Numbered from the stretch's first letter, positions 9,458-17,980 are shown. The stretch: 64,000 nt of DNA from MTP4 sp052056915 (GCF_052056915.1 NZ_CP195119.1:2790001-2854000); one strand, 5' to 3'. Made by a program: numbers and translations. The notes: generated by a model from the letters alone, not told the origin.

Positions 9458-10471
9458 ATGGTAGAAGTCGAAAGAGTTCGCTATTCGGACAATCTTGAAA
9501 GAGAAAAAATACGTGCCATGATCAAAGCTCGCAAGGAGAAGCAAAAAGAGCAAAATTTTGAGAAGGAAAAGGCCGTGTGTCCGGAATGCGGAAGCAGGAA
9601 CCTGGTGCACGATTATGAGAGGGCTGAGCTCGTGTGCGGGGACTGCGGACTGGTCATTGACGCCGACTTTGTAGATGAAGGTCCCGAATGGCGAGCTTTC
9701 GATCACGATCAGCGCATGAAGCGTTCCCGTGTGGGAGCGCCCATGACCTATACAATCCACGACAAAGGGCTTTCCACGATGATTGACTGGAGGAACAGGG
9801 ACTCCTACGGAAAGTCTATCTCCTCCAAAAACCGTGCTCAGCTCTATCGTTTAAGAAAGTGGCAGCGTAGAATCCGTGTAAGCAACGCAACGGAAAGAAA
9901 CCTTGCGTTTGCCTTATCAGAACTGGACAGGATGGCTTCCGCCCTCGGTCTGCCGAGGACTGTCCGGGAAACCGCGGCTGTGGTCTACAGGAAAGCTGTG
10001 GACAAGAACCTTATCCGTGGAAGGAGTATTGAAGGTGTGGCAGCAGCAGCCCTTTATGCGGCCTGCCGCCAGTGCAGTGTCCCGAGGACCCTTGACGAGA
10101 TTGAAGAGGTGTCCAGGGTAAGCAGGAAGGAAATCGGAAGGACTTACAGGTTCATTTCAAGGGAACTTGCCTTAAAACTCATGCCGACTTCCCCGATTGA
10201 CTACGTACCCAGGTTCTGCTCAGGGCTCAATCTGAAAGGAGAAGTCCAGTCTAAGAGCGTCGAGATTCTCAGGCAGGCTTCCGAAAAGGAGCTTACAAGC
10301 GGAAGGGGTCCCACAGGCGTTGCAGCAGCTGCAATCTATATCGCGTCCATTCTCTGCGGCGAGCGCAGAACCCAGCGGGAAGTTGCGGATGTAGCAGGGG
10401 TAACGGAAGTTACCATCAGGAACAGGTACAAGGAGCTTGCAGAAGAGCTGGATATTGAAATTATCCTCTAA
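9458..10471 (+). CDS. tfb: Transcription initiation factor IIB (TFB)
   Basis: Recruits RNA polymerase to TBP-bound promoters and reads the BRE. The 337 residues show an N-terminal zinc ribbon (CPECGS then CGDCGLV, about residues 42-66), the B-reader/linker with DHDQRMKRSRVG, and two cyclin repeats. The second repeat carries GRGPTGVAAAAIYIA and a helix-turn-helix (TQREVADVAGVTEVTIRNRY) at the C terminus. GGTGAT sits just before the ATG at 9458. Full length. Confidence 0.97.
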   Translation: MVEVERVRYSDNLEREKIRAMIKARKEKQKEQNFEKEKAVCPECGSRNLVHDYERAELVCGDCGLVIDADFVDEGPEWRAFDHDQRMKRSRVGAPMTYTIHDKGLSTMIDWRNRDSYGKSISSKNRAQLYRLRKWQRRIRVSNATERNLAFALSELDRMASALGLPRTVRETAAVVYRKAVDKNLIRGRSIEGVAAAALYAACRQCSVPRTLDEIEEVSRVSRKEIGRTYRFISRELALKLMPTSPIDYVPRFCSGLNLKGEVQSKSVEILRQASEKELTSGRGPTGVAAAAIYIASILCGERRTQREVADVAGVTEVTIRNRYKELAEELDIEIIL

Positions 10472-10530
10472 GGTTCTTCTCCATTTTTTCTTTTATCAAT
10501 TTTTTCTTTCTTGATCCTTGTCTTGCTTAA
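10472..10530 (+). terminator. T-rich terminator region after tfb
   Basis: Several T-runs (CCATTTTTTC, ATTTTTTC, TTTTTTAAATG) directly after the tfb stop codon fit archaeal oligo-T termination. There is no strong stem. Confidence 0.4.
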
Positions 10531-10599
10531 TTTTTTAAATGTTTTTTCTCCACTTCCCAATCAATGTTCTATAGTTGGGCGTATCGAAGTATTTTTAAT

Positions 10600-10617
10600 A
10601 AAATATATATTTATAAA
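10600..10617 (+). promoter_or_regulatory. TATA box upstream of LysE-type gene
   Basis: AAAATATATATTTATAAAA ends about 17 nt before the ATG at 10634, so the first transcript base lies close to the start codon and the mRNA is probably leaderless or nearly so. Confidence 0.5.
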
Positions 10618-10633
10618 ACGTTTTTAGATCACG

Positions 10634-11287
10634 ATGTTGGCGCTTGAAATTTCCAAGGCAATTCTCCTGGGTTTCACTGTCGGGCTTACCGGCGCCCTTG
10701 TCCCGGGACCCATGCTTTTTGCAACCATCGAGACTTCTCTTAAAAAAGGATGGGTTGCAGGCCCGGAAGTGGTGCTCGGGCACATGCTTATCGAGCTTGT
10801 GCTCTGTGTCCTTATCCTCTTCGGGGCGGCATCTTTTGTCGGGAGCGGTACGATTTCTGCGGTATCCCTTTTCGGGGGGCTTGCGCTTGTGGGCTTTGGC
10901 CTGCTCACGGTAAAAGACGCAAAAGCAGTTTCCTCCGCAGGGATGGCTTCGGGTACTTCCGGTATGAACCTGGCCTCCAGCCCCCCGGCTGCAGGGTTGA
11001 TCACCTCCGCTTCAAACCCTTATTTCTGGATCTGGTGGCTGACGGCAGGCAGTGCCCTGGTGCTTCAGGAATACCAGCTGGGAATTGTTATTGCAGTTGC
11101 CTACGTGATCGGGCACTGGATGGCAGACCTGGGCTGGTTTACTGCTGTTTCTGCCTCTTTCAGCCGTGGAAAGACTTTGCTTTCCCGGAAAGCACATGAA
11201 AATATTCTCTATGCCTGCGGGATATTTTTAGTGATCTTCGGGCTTTATTTCATGCTTAACTATAACAATCCCGTCCAGATTGCGTAA
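10634..11287 (+). CDS. LysE/RhtB-family exporter
   Basis: Predicted inner-membrane exporter of amino acids or similar small molecules. The 217 residues contain about six hydrophobic segments; the N-terminal LTGALVPGPMLF with the PGP motif, and the late SNPYFWIWW segment with a conserved Asn-Pro, are family hallmarks. Start ATG 10634 is supported by the TATA box just upstream. Single-gene unit followed by a very T/C-rich stretch. Substrate cannot be told from sequence. Confidence 0.85.
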   Translation: MLALEISKAILLGFTVGLTGALVPGPMLFATIETSLKKGWVAGPEVVLGHMLIELVLCVLILFGAASFVGSGTISAVSLFGGLALVGFGLLTVKDAKAVSSAGMASGTSGMNLASSPPAAGLITSASNPYFWIWWLTAGSALVLQEYQLGIVIAVAYVIGHWMADLGWFTAVSASFSRGKTLLSRKAHENILYACGIFLVIFGLYFMLNYNNPVQIA

Positions 11288-11289
11288 CT

Positions 11290-11460
11290 CGGGGATTTTT
11301 CATTTTTTTCTTTTTCTTGCGCTCTTTCTCTTTTTTGCCTTTTCTTTTTCCTGCTCTTCCTTTTTTCTCCCTACTCCGTTTTTCCCGTTCCTATTTTTTC
11401 CCTGTTCCTTCTTCTTTTTTGTTCCCCTAATTTTTCATACTCCTCTCTACTTTTTGTTTT
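11290..11460 (+). terminator. Long C/T-rich termination region
   Basis: About 170 bases almost purely C and T on the plus strand with many TTTTTT runs, immediately after the exporter stop codon. Consistent with an oligo-T terminator; the open frame at 11280-11510 is only this composition read as Phe/Ser/Leu. Confidence 0.45.
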
Positions 11461-11531
11461 CTTCAAGTAGGGTGCTTCGAGAAACTTTAATAACAAAAAG
11501 GCTACTTTAGAGGTCCGGAAGGTCGAAGTCC

Positions 11532-12542
11532 ATGAAAAGGCAGTGCATAAAAGTCCCTAAAAAGGAAGGAGAACCCACGCGGAGGGTTCTACTTGAACTT
11601 GAAATTCTGGATCATTCCGCAAAGATTGCTTCGGACGAAAAGTATCTTTATCTCCCAATTATCCGGGAACTCCCCCCTGTGGAACTGAAAGAGCTCCCTG
11701 AAGTTGCGGAAATTGTGGCTTACGAGTTTGAGGGGCAGGATGTAAAGCCCACACCAGAGGGTCTTCTGGGTTTTTCTCCCGGCTACGAGGTAATTGGCGA
11801 TATTGCCCTCCTGGAAGACGAGGCCCCGGACCCGGAAACTGCCTTAAAAATTGCCGATGCCCTGCTCCGGACTCAGCCGAATGTAAAAACCGTATTAAAA
11901 CCCCTAACTCCTGTGATCGGGGAGTTCAGGGTCCGGGAATTCGAGGTGGTGGCGGGAGAACCAAGGACCGAGACGATCCATAAGGAATACGGCTGCCGCT
12001 ACAAAATCGACCTTGCAAAAGCTTATTTCACTCCGCGCCTGTCCACCGAACGTTCGAGGATTCTTACCTGGGTAAAGGAAGGTGAAACGGTTGTGGATAT
12101 GTTCACAGGCGTTGGCCCTTACAGTGTCCTTATTGCAAAGAAAGCCAGGCCCGCAAAAGTGGTCGCAATCGATAAAAACCCGGAAGCTGTCCGCTTACTG
12201 AGAGAAAACATCTCCCTTAATTCGGTTAAAAACATCGAAGCAATTGAAGGCGATGCCCGGGAAGAAGCCGAAAAGTTTGCAGGTACTGCCGACCATGTAA
12301 TAATGAACCTCCCTCACAGCGCCCACGAGTTTCTTGACTCTGCTATCCTCCTCACAAAACCCGGAGGAATAATCCACTACTACGGAATGACGCCCGAGGA
12401 CGACCTGTTCGAAGGTTCAATAAAAATGATCCGGGAAGCTGCAGAAAGGGCAGGCAGGAATATCGAAGTGCTTGAAGAGAAAACTGTCCGCTCGTATGCT
12501 CCGCATCAGTATAATATATGTATCGAGGTCCGGATTCTCTGA
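11532..12542 (+). CDS. trm5: tRNA (guanine-37-N1)-methyltransferase Trm5
   Basis: Methylates G37 beside the anticodon, preventing frameshifts. The 336 residues include an N-terminal D1-like domain, a middle domain with DLAKAYFTPRLSTER, the SAM-binding MFTGVGPYSVLIAKK loop, AIDKNPEAV, and the NLPH motif (MNLPHSAHEFLD) of the class I Trm5/TYW2 family. The NLPH form and length point to Trm5 rather than TYW2. A weak GGAAGG ribosome site precedes ATG 11532. Confidence 0.9.
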   Translation: MKRQCIKVPKKEGEPTRRVLLELEILDHSAKIASDEKYLYLPIIRELPPVELKELPEVAEIVAYEFEGQDVKPTPEGLLGFSPGYEVIGDIALLEDEAPDPETALKIADALLRTQPNVKTVLKPLTPVIGEFRVREFEVVAGEPRTETIHKEYGCRYKIDLAKAYFTPRLSTERSRILTWVKEGETVVDMFTGVGPYSVLIAKKARPAKVVAIDKNPEAVRLLRENISLNSVKNIEAIEGDAREEAEKFAGTADHVIMNLPHSAHEFLDSAILLTKPGGIIHYYGMTPEDDLFEGSIKMIREAAERAGRNIEVLEEKTVRSYAPHQYNICIEVRIL

Positions 12543-12628
12543 AATAACTATCAAAATCGGATTGTATATATAAGATTGGAACAAAAACCGGATTGTATAG
12601 ATAGGAATAATTCAGGAGTGCGATTTAT

Positions 12629-12721
12629 ATGTCAACCTTTACTTATGTGATGATAGGAATAGCTACCGTTTTAACTCTTATCTTTATCTGGTATTATCTC
12701 AAATATTTCAAGAAAATTTAA
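12629..12721 (+). CDS. 30-residue single-pass membrane protein
   Basis: A short frame MSTFTYVMIGIATV... of 30 residues with one hydrophobic helix (about residues 6-22) and a basic end (YLKYFKKI). A clear AGGAGTG ribosome site lies 8 nt before the ATG and a TTTTTTATAG T-rich stretch follows. Function unknown; small membrane proteins of this design often modify larger membrane complexes. The call rests on the ribosome site and hydrophobic pattern. Confidence 0.6.
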   Translation: MSTFTYVMIGIATVLTLIFIWYYLKYFKKI

Positions 12722-12832
12722 TTGTTTCCTCTTTTTCTGAAAAAACCTTTTTTATAGTTTGAGATGCTCCTTACAAGCGAAATAGTTAAATCCTTGACCG
12801 CTATTTTAGACCTGCTTATCTTTTATCTATGT

Positions 12833-12904
12833 GCCGTCGTGGCTTAGCGGTATAGCGGCTGATTCGTAATCAGCAGGCCGAGGGTTCGAGTCCCTCCGGC
12901 GGCT
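12833..12904 (+). tRNA. tRNA-Thr (CGT)
   Basis: Acceptor GCCGUCG pairs with CGGCGGC. The anticodon stem GCUGA/UCAGC encloses loop UUCGUAA with anticodon CGU, decoding ACG. The T arm is GAGGGTTCGAGTCCCTC. U is the discriminator base; no CCA is encoded and no intron is present. Confidence 0.97.
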
Positions 12905-12974
12905 CTTGCTTTTTTTGGTTCGGAGCCTACTTTTTGTTTCAATGAATATTGAAGTAATTTTTCTCCAATTTTGT

Positions 12975-13105
12975 TTTTTGATTTTGTTTTTTGATTTTGT
13001 TTTGATTTTGTTTTGGTTTTGTTTTGGTTTTGTTTTGGTTTTGTTTTGGTTTTGTTTTGGTTTTGTTTTGGTTTTGTTTTGGTTTTGTTTTGTTTTGGTT
13101 TTGTT
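12975..13105. repeat. TTTTGG / TTTTG tandem repeat
   Basis: An 11-bp unit GTTTTGGTTTT repeated about nine times, flanked by TTTTG variants. The open frames through it read only Phe/Trp/Val/Leu and are artefacts of the repeat. It starts about 70 bp after tRNA-Thr. Confidence 0.9.
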
Positions 13106-13271
13106 TTTTCTATAGTTTGCCTCAGCCAGATCCTTTTTCCGATAAATTCCTCTCTCTTCTGTAGTATATTTCTTCCATCAATAAACTACTTATTATAGGA
13201 TTGGTCTAATACTTTGTTGGTTAATTGATGTTAACCTGCTGTACAAATATTCGTGGAAGAGGTTGAAGTAA

Positions 13272-14111
13272 GTGGATTCCTGGATGATCAATCTCCTTTT
13301 GTTTTCGGACAAAAGAAGGGATTTTCTTCTATTGTTGAAAGATGGACCCAAAAATATTGATGTGATAGGGGACGAACTCAAAGTCCCTCGTAATTCTCTC
13401 CTACCCCAGATCAAGAAACTTAAAGAAAAAGGGTTGATTGTAAGAGATGGGGACGATTGCCGCCTGACCATTCTCGGGAATATCATTGTCCGTAAATTGC
13501 AGCCACTTGTAGATGCGGCTTTAGTCCTCGATATCGATGACTATTTCTGGGTGAGTCGGAAACTTGATACGCTTCCCAGCTGTTTTTTGGGGAGGGTTGG
13601 GGAGTTAAAAGGTTGCTGCCTGGTAGAACCTGAACCTGAACATGTATTTGACCTCATTCCCGAAATCGTATCCGCTTTCAGGGAACCTTCCCGGGCTATG
13701 ATGCTCTTTTCTTATTTCCACCCCCTGCTTCCCTCCTTTTTCCTGAATGTCGCAAAAAACGGTATTAAGTTCCCCCTCATACTTAACAGGGGGGTCTTTG
13801 AGAGGTTTTTGACGGATTTTCGAGATGAGGGTGAAGAAATCCTTAAGCATGAAAATGTCAATGTCTTTGTTCTGGAGGACAATGCTCTGGAAGTTCCCTC
13901 CGTGGTTGCGATCTCGGAGAGTACGTTGATTCTCGGGCTTCTCAACAAATGGGAAAGGGCCGACCGTCAGTATGTGGTAAGTTGCAAACCCTGCGCCGTG
14001 AAGTGGGGGAAGGAGTTGTTTTCCTTCTACAAAGAACGAGCCCGGAAAGTCACTTCCCTGGAAGAGCCGGGTCTTTGTGATCCAATTCCTCCTGAATCTG
14101 CTCAAAAATAA
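13272..14111 (+). CDS. Winged-helix transcriptional regulator, methanogen type
   Basis: The 279 residues have an N-terminal winged helix: helix-turn-helix with VIGDELKVPRNSLLPQIKKL and wing GLIVRDGDDCRLTILG (about 30-75). A larger C-terminal domain follows (FSYFHPLLPSFFL, LILNRGVFERFL), the arrangement of the DUF1724-type regulators that are abundant in Methanosarcina. An ATG four codons downstream (13284) is an alternative start. No obvious operon partner. Ligand and targets unknown. Confidence 0.8.
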   Translation: MDSWMINLLLFSDKRRDFLLLLKDGPKNIDVIGDELKVPRNSLLPQIKKLKEKGLIVRDGDDCRLTILGNIIVRKLQPLVDAALVLDIDDYFWVSRKLDTLPSCFLGRVGELKGCCLVEPEPEHVFDLIPEIVSAFREPSRAMMLFSYFHPLLPSFFLNVAKNGIKFPLILNRGVFERFLTDFRDEGEEILKHENVNVFVLEDNALEVPSVVAISESTLILGLLNKWERADRQYVVSCKPCAVKWGKELFSFYKERARKVTSLEEPGLCDPIPPESAQK

Positions 14112-14250
14112 TCCGGGTTTATTTAGTTGATCTGGCGATCCTCAGTTTGATCCTGTGTTCCACAGTTTTTCCAGTGGTTCGGATTATTTTGTGTCTCAGT
14201 TTTTCCAGTGGTTCGGATTATTCTGTGTCTCAGGTTGTTAGTGTATCGGG
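14112..14250. repeat. Short direct repeat between convergent genes
   Basis: The word CAGTTTTTCCAGTGGTTCGGATTATT occurs at about 14162 and 14197, separated by GTGTCT. The TTTTT runs may act as terminators for the regulator gene. Confidence 0.5.
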
Positions 14251-14261
14251 TTGACCATTGC

Positions 14262-14735
14262 TTAAGTCACTCCCGTTTTCTCCGCTTCTTTCCATCCCAG
14301 GTCCTTCATTTTTTCGGAATCGTTTTCTTTTACTGTCACTATGTAGAAGAAGGTTTCATCGCAACTGTAAGCAAGTTCACAGGCTTCAATTCTGATGACA
14401 TCGATGATTTCTATGTTGTATTCGCTGCCATAGTAGGCGGTAATCAGTTCTTTTTCCGTGGGTGCCTTTATATACTGGATATTTCCTTTGGCGTACCACC
14501 GGTCCCAGGGGTTGAGTATTCCCGGGATCGGCTCAAACTGCAGTTCCACGAGTGGTTCTTCCCCTATCTCTCCCGCAGTTCCTTCCTGTATCTCTTCACC
14601 TGTTTCCCCGTCTTCTATTTTTTCTCCATCTTCTTCTTCCGGGATTGCGTTCTGTTTTTCCGCACAGCCTCCCAGAGTTATCAAAAGAAAAGAAATCAAA
14701 AGCAATCTCAACGAATACGAAATTATTTTATTCAT
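14262..14735 (-). CDS. Putative lipoprotein, function unknown
   Basis: The 157 residues from ATG 14735 are preceded by GGGGGAAGGAG at ideal spacing; the upstream in-frame ATG (14795) lacks this. A signal peptide with lipobox LITLGGC places Cys near residue 23, followed by an acidic Glu/Gly-rich linker (about 30-55) and a compact C-terminal domain (WYAKGNIQYIKAPTEKELI...). Predicted to be anchored outside the cytoplasmic membrane. No family recognised. Confidence 0.75.
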   Translation of the reverse strand: MNKIISYSLRLLLISFLLITLGGCAEKQNAIPEEEDGEKIEDGETGEEIQEGTAGEIGEEPLVELQFEPIPGILNPWDRWYAKGNIQYIKAPTEKELITAYYGSEYNIEIIDVIRIEACELAYSCDETFFYIVTVKENDSEKMKDLGWKEAEKTGVT

Positions 14736-14840
14736 CGCACTCCTTCCCCCTTGTAAGTTTTTAATCACATTTATTTCCCCTGACTTATAAAACATGCTGT
14801 GCGTTAAGAACCAGTTCTTGAAAAGAAGTTTGGTATTTCC

Positions 14841-15193
14841 GTCAACTACCCCTCCCTAAAATCTAAGCCGTATGGCTTAGATTTTAGAGTAAGGGGCTTG
14901 CAAAAGCCCTGGTTGACCAGATTCCCGATTCGGAGCTTAGGAAAATCGGGAAACGATAGGAGCGAATTAGTTACCCTGGAATGCCGCCTCAGTTTCAGGC
15001 TCTAAGGAGGCAAGTTAAGCAGTCCTGAGAGGTAGGGACAGTGCTTGCATCATCAAACCGTTCCATATCTGATCGAGAGGAAGCCGGAAACCGTGATTGA
15101 CTTGTTGCGGCTTCGCTGCAACACTTCCACTTCACAAAGTGGAAGTCCACAATCCCGGCTACGCATAACCCTATTCAATAGGAGCAATTACAA
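14841..15193 (+). ncRNA. Putative omegaRNA of IscB
   Basis: In IscB loci the guide RNA scaffold lies just upstream of the nuclease gene on the same strand, with the guide at its 5' end. This 350-nt non-coding stretch has at least four strong stems: 12-bp perfect AAAATCTAAGCC/GGCTTAGATTTT (14858-14885), 9-bp TTCCCGATT/AATCGGGAA (14922-14952), 8-bp TGTTGCGG/CTGCAACA (15103-15123), 10-bp ACTTCCACTT/AAGTGGAAGT (15123-15146). GTCAAC at 14841 also pairs with GTTGAC at 14911. The guide would be at or just before the 5' boundary, in 14820-14845. The exact 5' end is not visible from sequence. Confidence 0.7.
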
Positions 15194-16477
15194 ATGTTTG
15201 TATTTGTACTCAGCAAAGACGGAACCCCGCTCATGCCCACAAATCCGGCAAAGGCGAGGCTCTTGCTCAAAACCGGAAAGGCAAAAGTGATCCGAACCAC
15301 GCCCTTCACAATCAAGTTACTTTACGAAAGCAGTAGCTACACTCAGCCCGTAACTGCCGGAATGGATACCGGCTCGAAAGCCGTAGGATGCGCCGCCATC
15401 ACTTCCGGAAAAGTGCTGTATCAGTCCGAAATCTACCTGAGAGAAAACGTTTCGAAAAAGATGGAACAACGGAAAATGTATCGGAGAAGCCGGAGAAGCC
15501 GGAAGACAAGGTACAGGCCAGCAAGGTTTGACAACCGGGGAAATTCGAGAAGAGAAGGAAGGTTAGCTCCTTCCATCAAAAGCAAACTCGAATCTCATTT
15601 CCGGGAAAAACGGTTTGTGGAATCCATGCTTCCGGTAACGAAGTGGAAGGTCGAACTTGCTTCCTTTGATATCCACAAAATCAAAAACCCGGAAGTTTCC
15701 GGAACAGGGTATCAGGAAGGGGACCTTAAAGGTTTCTACAATGCCAAGGCTTACGTCCTGCACAGGGACGGGTACACCTGCCAGCATTGCAGGGGAAAGT
15801 CAAAGGATTCCCGGTTACATTGCCATCACATCGTTTTCAGGTCAAAACAGGGGACAGATATCCCGGAAAATCTGATTACGCTCTGTGAAACCTGTCACGA
15901 AGCCCTGCATTCCGGGGAATTTGAGCTTTCAGGGAGAAGGTCAAACACGAAACATGCCACGGAAGTTGGTATTGTCAAGTCCCGGATCAAGAAATCCGGC
16001 TGGAATTTTGAAGAGGTTTTCGGCTACGAGACAAAATTCAAAAGAGAACAGGTTTTGGGACTCGAAAAAACTCATTATTTTGATGCGCTTGCTATCTGTT
16101 GTGGGGACAGTCAGATGCTAGAACCGGATGATACGGTCTACTTCAAAAAGCACGTTCCTGCGGGAGATTATCAGCAAAGAAAAGGGAAGAGGTCAGAGAA
16201 GAAAATACCTGCCGGAAAGCTGTTTGGGCTCAGGAAATTCGATCTTGTAAAAACGGTAAAGGGAATCGGTTTCATTCGTGGCAAACGGTCAAGCGGGTAT
16301 TTTTCGATCTCAGATCTTTTTGGAAACAAAATTTCAGATAGTGTCAATGTTAAGAAAAAATATAGGAGACTGAGTGCGAGAAGTACTACATTAGTTCAGA
16401 TGGTACAGTTGACGCATTCCTCCCCCACCTGCCATTTCCAGCAAGCCGGAAATGTCGAGGAAGGGGTCTCCTGCTGA
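15194..16477 (+). CDS. iscB: IscB RNA-guided DNA endonuclease (RuvC-HNH)
   Basis: The 427-residue protein has the full IscB layout. PLMP domain with the signature PLMP at 12-15; RuvC-I GMDTGSKAVG with D58; bridge helix with the RRxRR cluster (about 97-107); RuvC-II WKVELASFD with E154; HNH domain with CQHC (197-200), CHH (210-212), N226, CETCH (231-235); RuvC-III THYFDALAI with H294 and D297; then a basic C-terminal TAM-binding region rich in GIGFIRGKRSSGYF. All catalytic positions look intact. AGGAG 9 nt before ATG 15194 sets the start. The last 25 codons read into the element's right-end palindrome. This family is the ancestor of Cas9. Confidence 0.93.
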   Translation: MFVFVLSKDGTPLMPTNPAKARLLLKTGKAKVIRTTPFTIKLLYESSSYTQPVTAGMDTGSKAVGCAAITSGKVLYQSEIYLRENVSKKMEQRKMYRRSRRSRKTRYRPARFDNRGNSRREGRLAPSIKSKLESHFREKRFVESMLPVTKWKVELASFDIHKIKNPEVSGTGYQEGDLKGFYNAKAYVLHRDGYTCQHCRGKSKDSRLHCHHIVFRSKQGTDIPENLITLCETCHEALHSGEFELSGRRSNTKHATEVGIVKSRIKKSGWNFEEVFGYETKFKREQVLGLEKTHYFDALAICCGDSQMLEPDDTVYFKKHVPAGDYQQRKGKRSEKKIPAGKLFGLRKFDLVKTVKGIGFIRGKRSSGYFSISDLFGNKISDSVNVKKKYRRLSARSTTLVQMVQLTHSSPTCHFQQAGNVEEGVSC

Positions 16478-16483
16478 GGTAAG

Positions 16484-17149
16484 ATGAAGCGAAACTCAAA
16501 AGAGTGGAAGGAAAAAAGGGCTGAATTCCTCAAAGAAAAAACCTGTGCCTGGTGTGGCTCTGCAGAAAATCTGTGCTTGCACAACCCGCAGGCAGTCTCC
16601 AGCTCGCCTGGCCGGATACGTTCAGAGATTTACGGCATCGCCTACGAGCAGTTCAGGGAAATCTACAGGCAGAAGTATCAGAAATTCGAGCTCATCCCTA
16701 CCGGCAAGCACCGGCACAAAAGCCATCCCAACTGGCACAAAGCAGCAACAGTGCACAGAGCCGAACCTGATCATAGTGACCTTGAAGAGCAGTACAAAGA
16801 AGTCCTTATTAAAGACGTTCAGGAAGGCAATTTCAAAAAGCTCTACAATGAATGGCTTGAAGAAAACCGGATAAAAGAGTTGATCGAAGAGGAAATTGAA
16901 AAATCCAGGGAAGAATACGAGTCTCTGGAAAATGTGGTTGTCCTTTGCCGGCGCTGTCATTTCGCAAGCTTGAAGGGGATGGATCTCTGTCCGGTGTGCA
17001 GAAAAAAATACAAGTCCTTGAGGTACGAGACCTGTTTTGATTGCCTTCCTGTGGGGCGGAAGAAGGAGATTCTGGAAAAACAGGTGGAAATGGAAACTGA
17101 AGGGTCCGTTTCTGAAAGCGGAGATGATATTAAAAATGAGAAATCCTGA
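16484..17149 (+). CDS. HNH-like zinc-binding protein with long insert
   Basis: The 221 residues begin with CAWCGSAENLCLHNPQ, then after about 100 residues VVVLCRRCHFASLKG, then CPVCRKKY and CFDC. The first and second Cys pairs with LHNP and CRRCH resemble an HNH nuclease split by a charged helical insert (KLYNEWLEENRIKEL...). The usual LHH is LHN here, so activity is uncertain. GAGGTAAG before the ATG lies inside the IscB element's right end, 6 bp after the iscB stop, so it may be a host gene now read from the element or an element passenger. No function assigned. Confidence 0.6.
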   Translation: MKRNSKEWKEKRAEFLKEKTCAWCGSAENLCLHNPQAVSSSPGRIRSEIYGIAYEQFREIYRQKYQKFELIPTGKHRHKSHPNWHKAATVHRAEPDHSDLEEQYKEVLIKDVQEGNFKKLYNEWLEENRIKELIEEEIEKSREEYESLENVVVLCRRCHFASLKGMDLCPVCRKKYKSLRYETCFDCLPVGRKKEILEKQVEMETEGSVSESGDDIKNEKS

Positions 17150-17510
17150 TTAATGCCCAATCATTCGGCAACTGTCAACTATCTCACGCTAAAGCAAAAA
17201 AAGGCTTCCTGCCTGTTACATGTGACTAATGTAGTTCTGCCTGGTTTATCTTCCACTAAAAATATTTTTTTTAAATTCCTCTTCTTTCTATCCCCTCTCT
17301 ATTCCTTCTTTCTCTCTTTTCCACTCTATTATTTTTTTCTATTTTTTCTTCTGTTATTTTTTCTACCTTTATTCCTTTTTCTATCTCCTCTTCTATAGTT
17401 TTTCTTTCTTTACTTCTTCCTTCGGTCATCTTCTTGACCGGGAGCATACCTCCCGGTATGGGTAATCTTTATTTTTCAAAAAGTTGGGTTTTTTTCTTTA
17501 ATGGGCTTCT
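17150..17510. other. Gene-free C/T-rich interval
   Basis: After a short mixed stretch the plus strand is a C/T-rich tract (17262-17430) with many T-runs, suitable as a terminator for the gene ending at 17149. No gene seen; the frame at 17153-17398 is compositional. Confidence 0.6.
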
Positions 17511-17723
17511 TCAATACAGTGCCCAACCGCTTCCTCCGCAGGCCCTGCAGATATCGGTGCCCAGGTATCCCGCTCCACCGCAGAGAGGACAGTTTCTTGC
17601 CGGCTGTGCAACCAGAACCGTGCCACTTCCCCCGCAGGCTTCACAGATCCTGCTTCCCGTATGCCCTGCTCCTTTGCAAAGGGAGCATGTTTCAGGGGCG
17701 TAATCTGTATCAATATAGAGCAT
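17511..17723 (-). CDS. DnaJ-type zinc-finger miniprotein
   Basis: 70 residues with four CxxCxGxG-type motifs: CSLCKGAG, CEACGGSG, CPLCGGAG, CRACGGSG. This is the pattern of the DnaJ cysteine-rich domain, which binds two zinc ions, standing alone without J or substrate domains. AGGTGAT lies 4 nt before ATG 17723. Such stand-alone domains probably act in protein folding or redox, but the role is not known. Confidence 0.8.
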   Translation of the reverse strand: MLYIDTDYAPETCSLCKGAGHTGSRICEACGGSGTVLVAQPARNCPLCGGAGYLGTDICRACGGSGWALY

Positions 17724-17980
17724 ATTATCACCTGTGATGGTATACGGTCATAGCAATAGCCGACTACCATCATAATATACAATTATATTTATATATTCAT
17801 TGGGATTTTATTCTATTAAAAGACCGCTTTTTATACATATTTCTAGCCTTATGGGATAAAAGGGCTTTCATTCTACTTAAAATGAAAAATATTATAATCT
17901 GATTGCCGGAATTTCGGTTTTTTTCGGAATCGAATCCCTCTCTTCTGTAAGTTTTTATCATATTTATATTTTCTAATTTA

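Larger units (their letters stand above)
14841..16482 (+). mobile_element. IscB-encoding element, IS200/IS605-like non-autonomous transposon
   Basis: A unit made of a structured left end (from GTCAACTACCCCTCCCT at 14841), an omegaRNA-like region, the iscB gene and a palindromic right end (CATTTCC...GGAAATG at 16434-16456, then GAGGAAGGGG). No TnpA transposase is present, so movement would need a TnpA in trans. Exact ends are inferred from palindromes and from similar sequence at 25737 and 32926. No target duplication is expected for this group. Confidence 0.65.

Noticed and set aside
12906..13198. Phe/Trp/Val-rich open frames
   Set aside because: Purely the translation of the TTTTGG tandem repeat.
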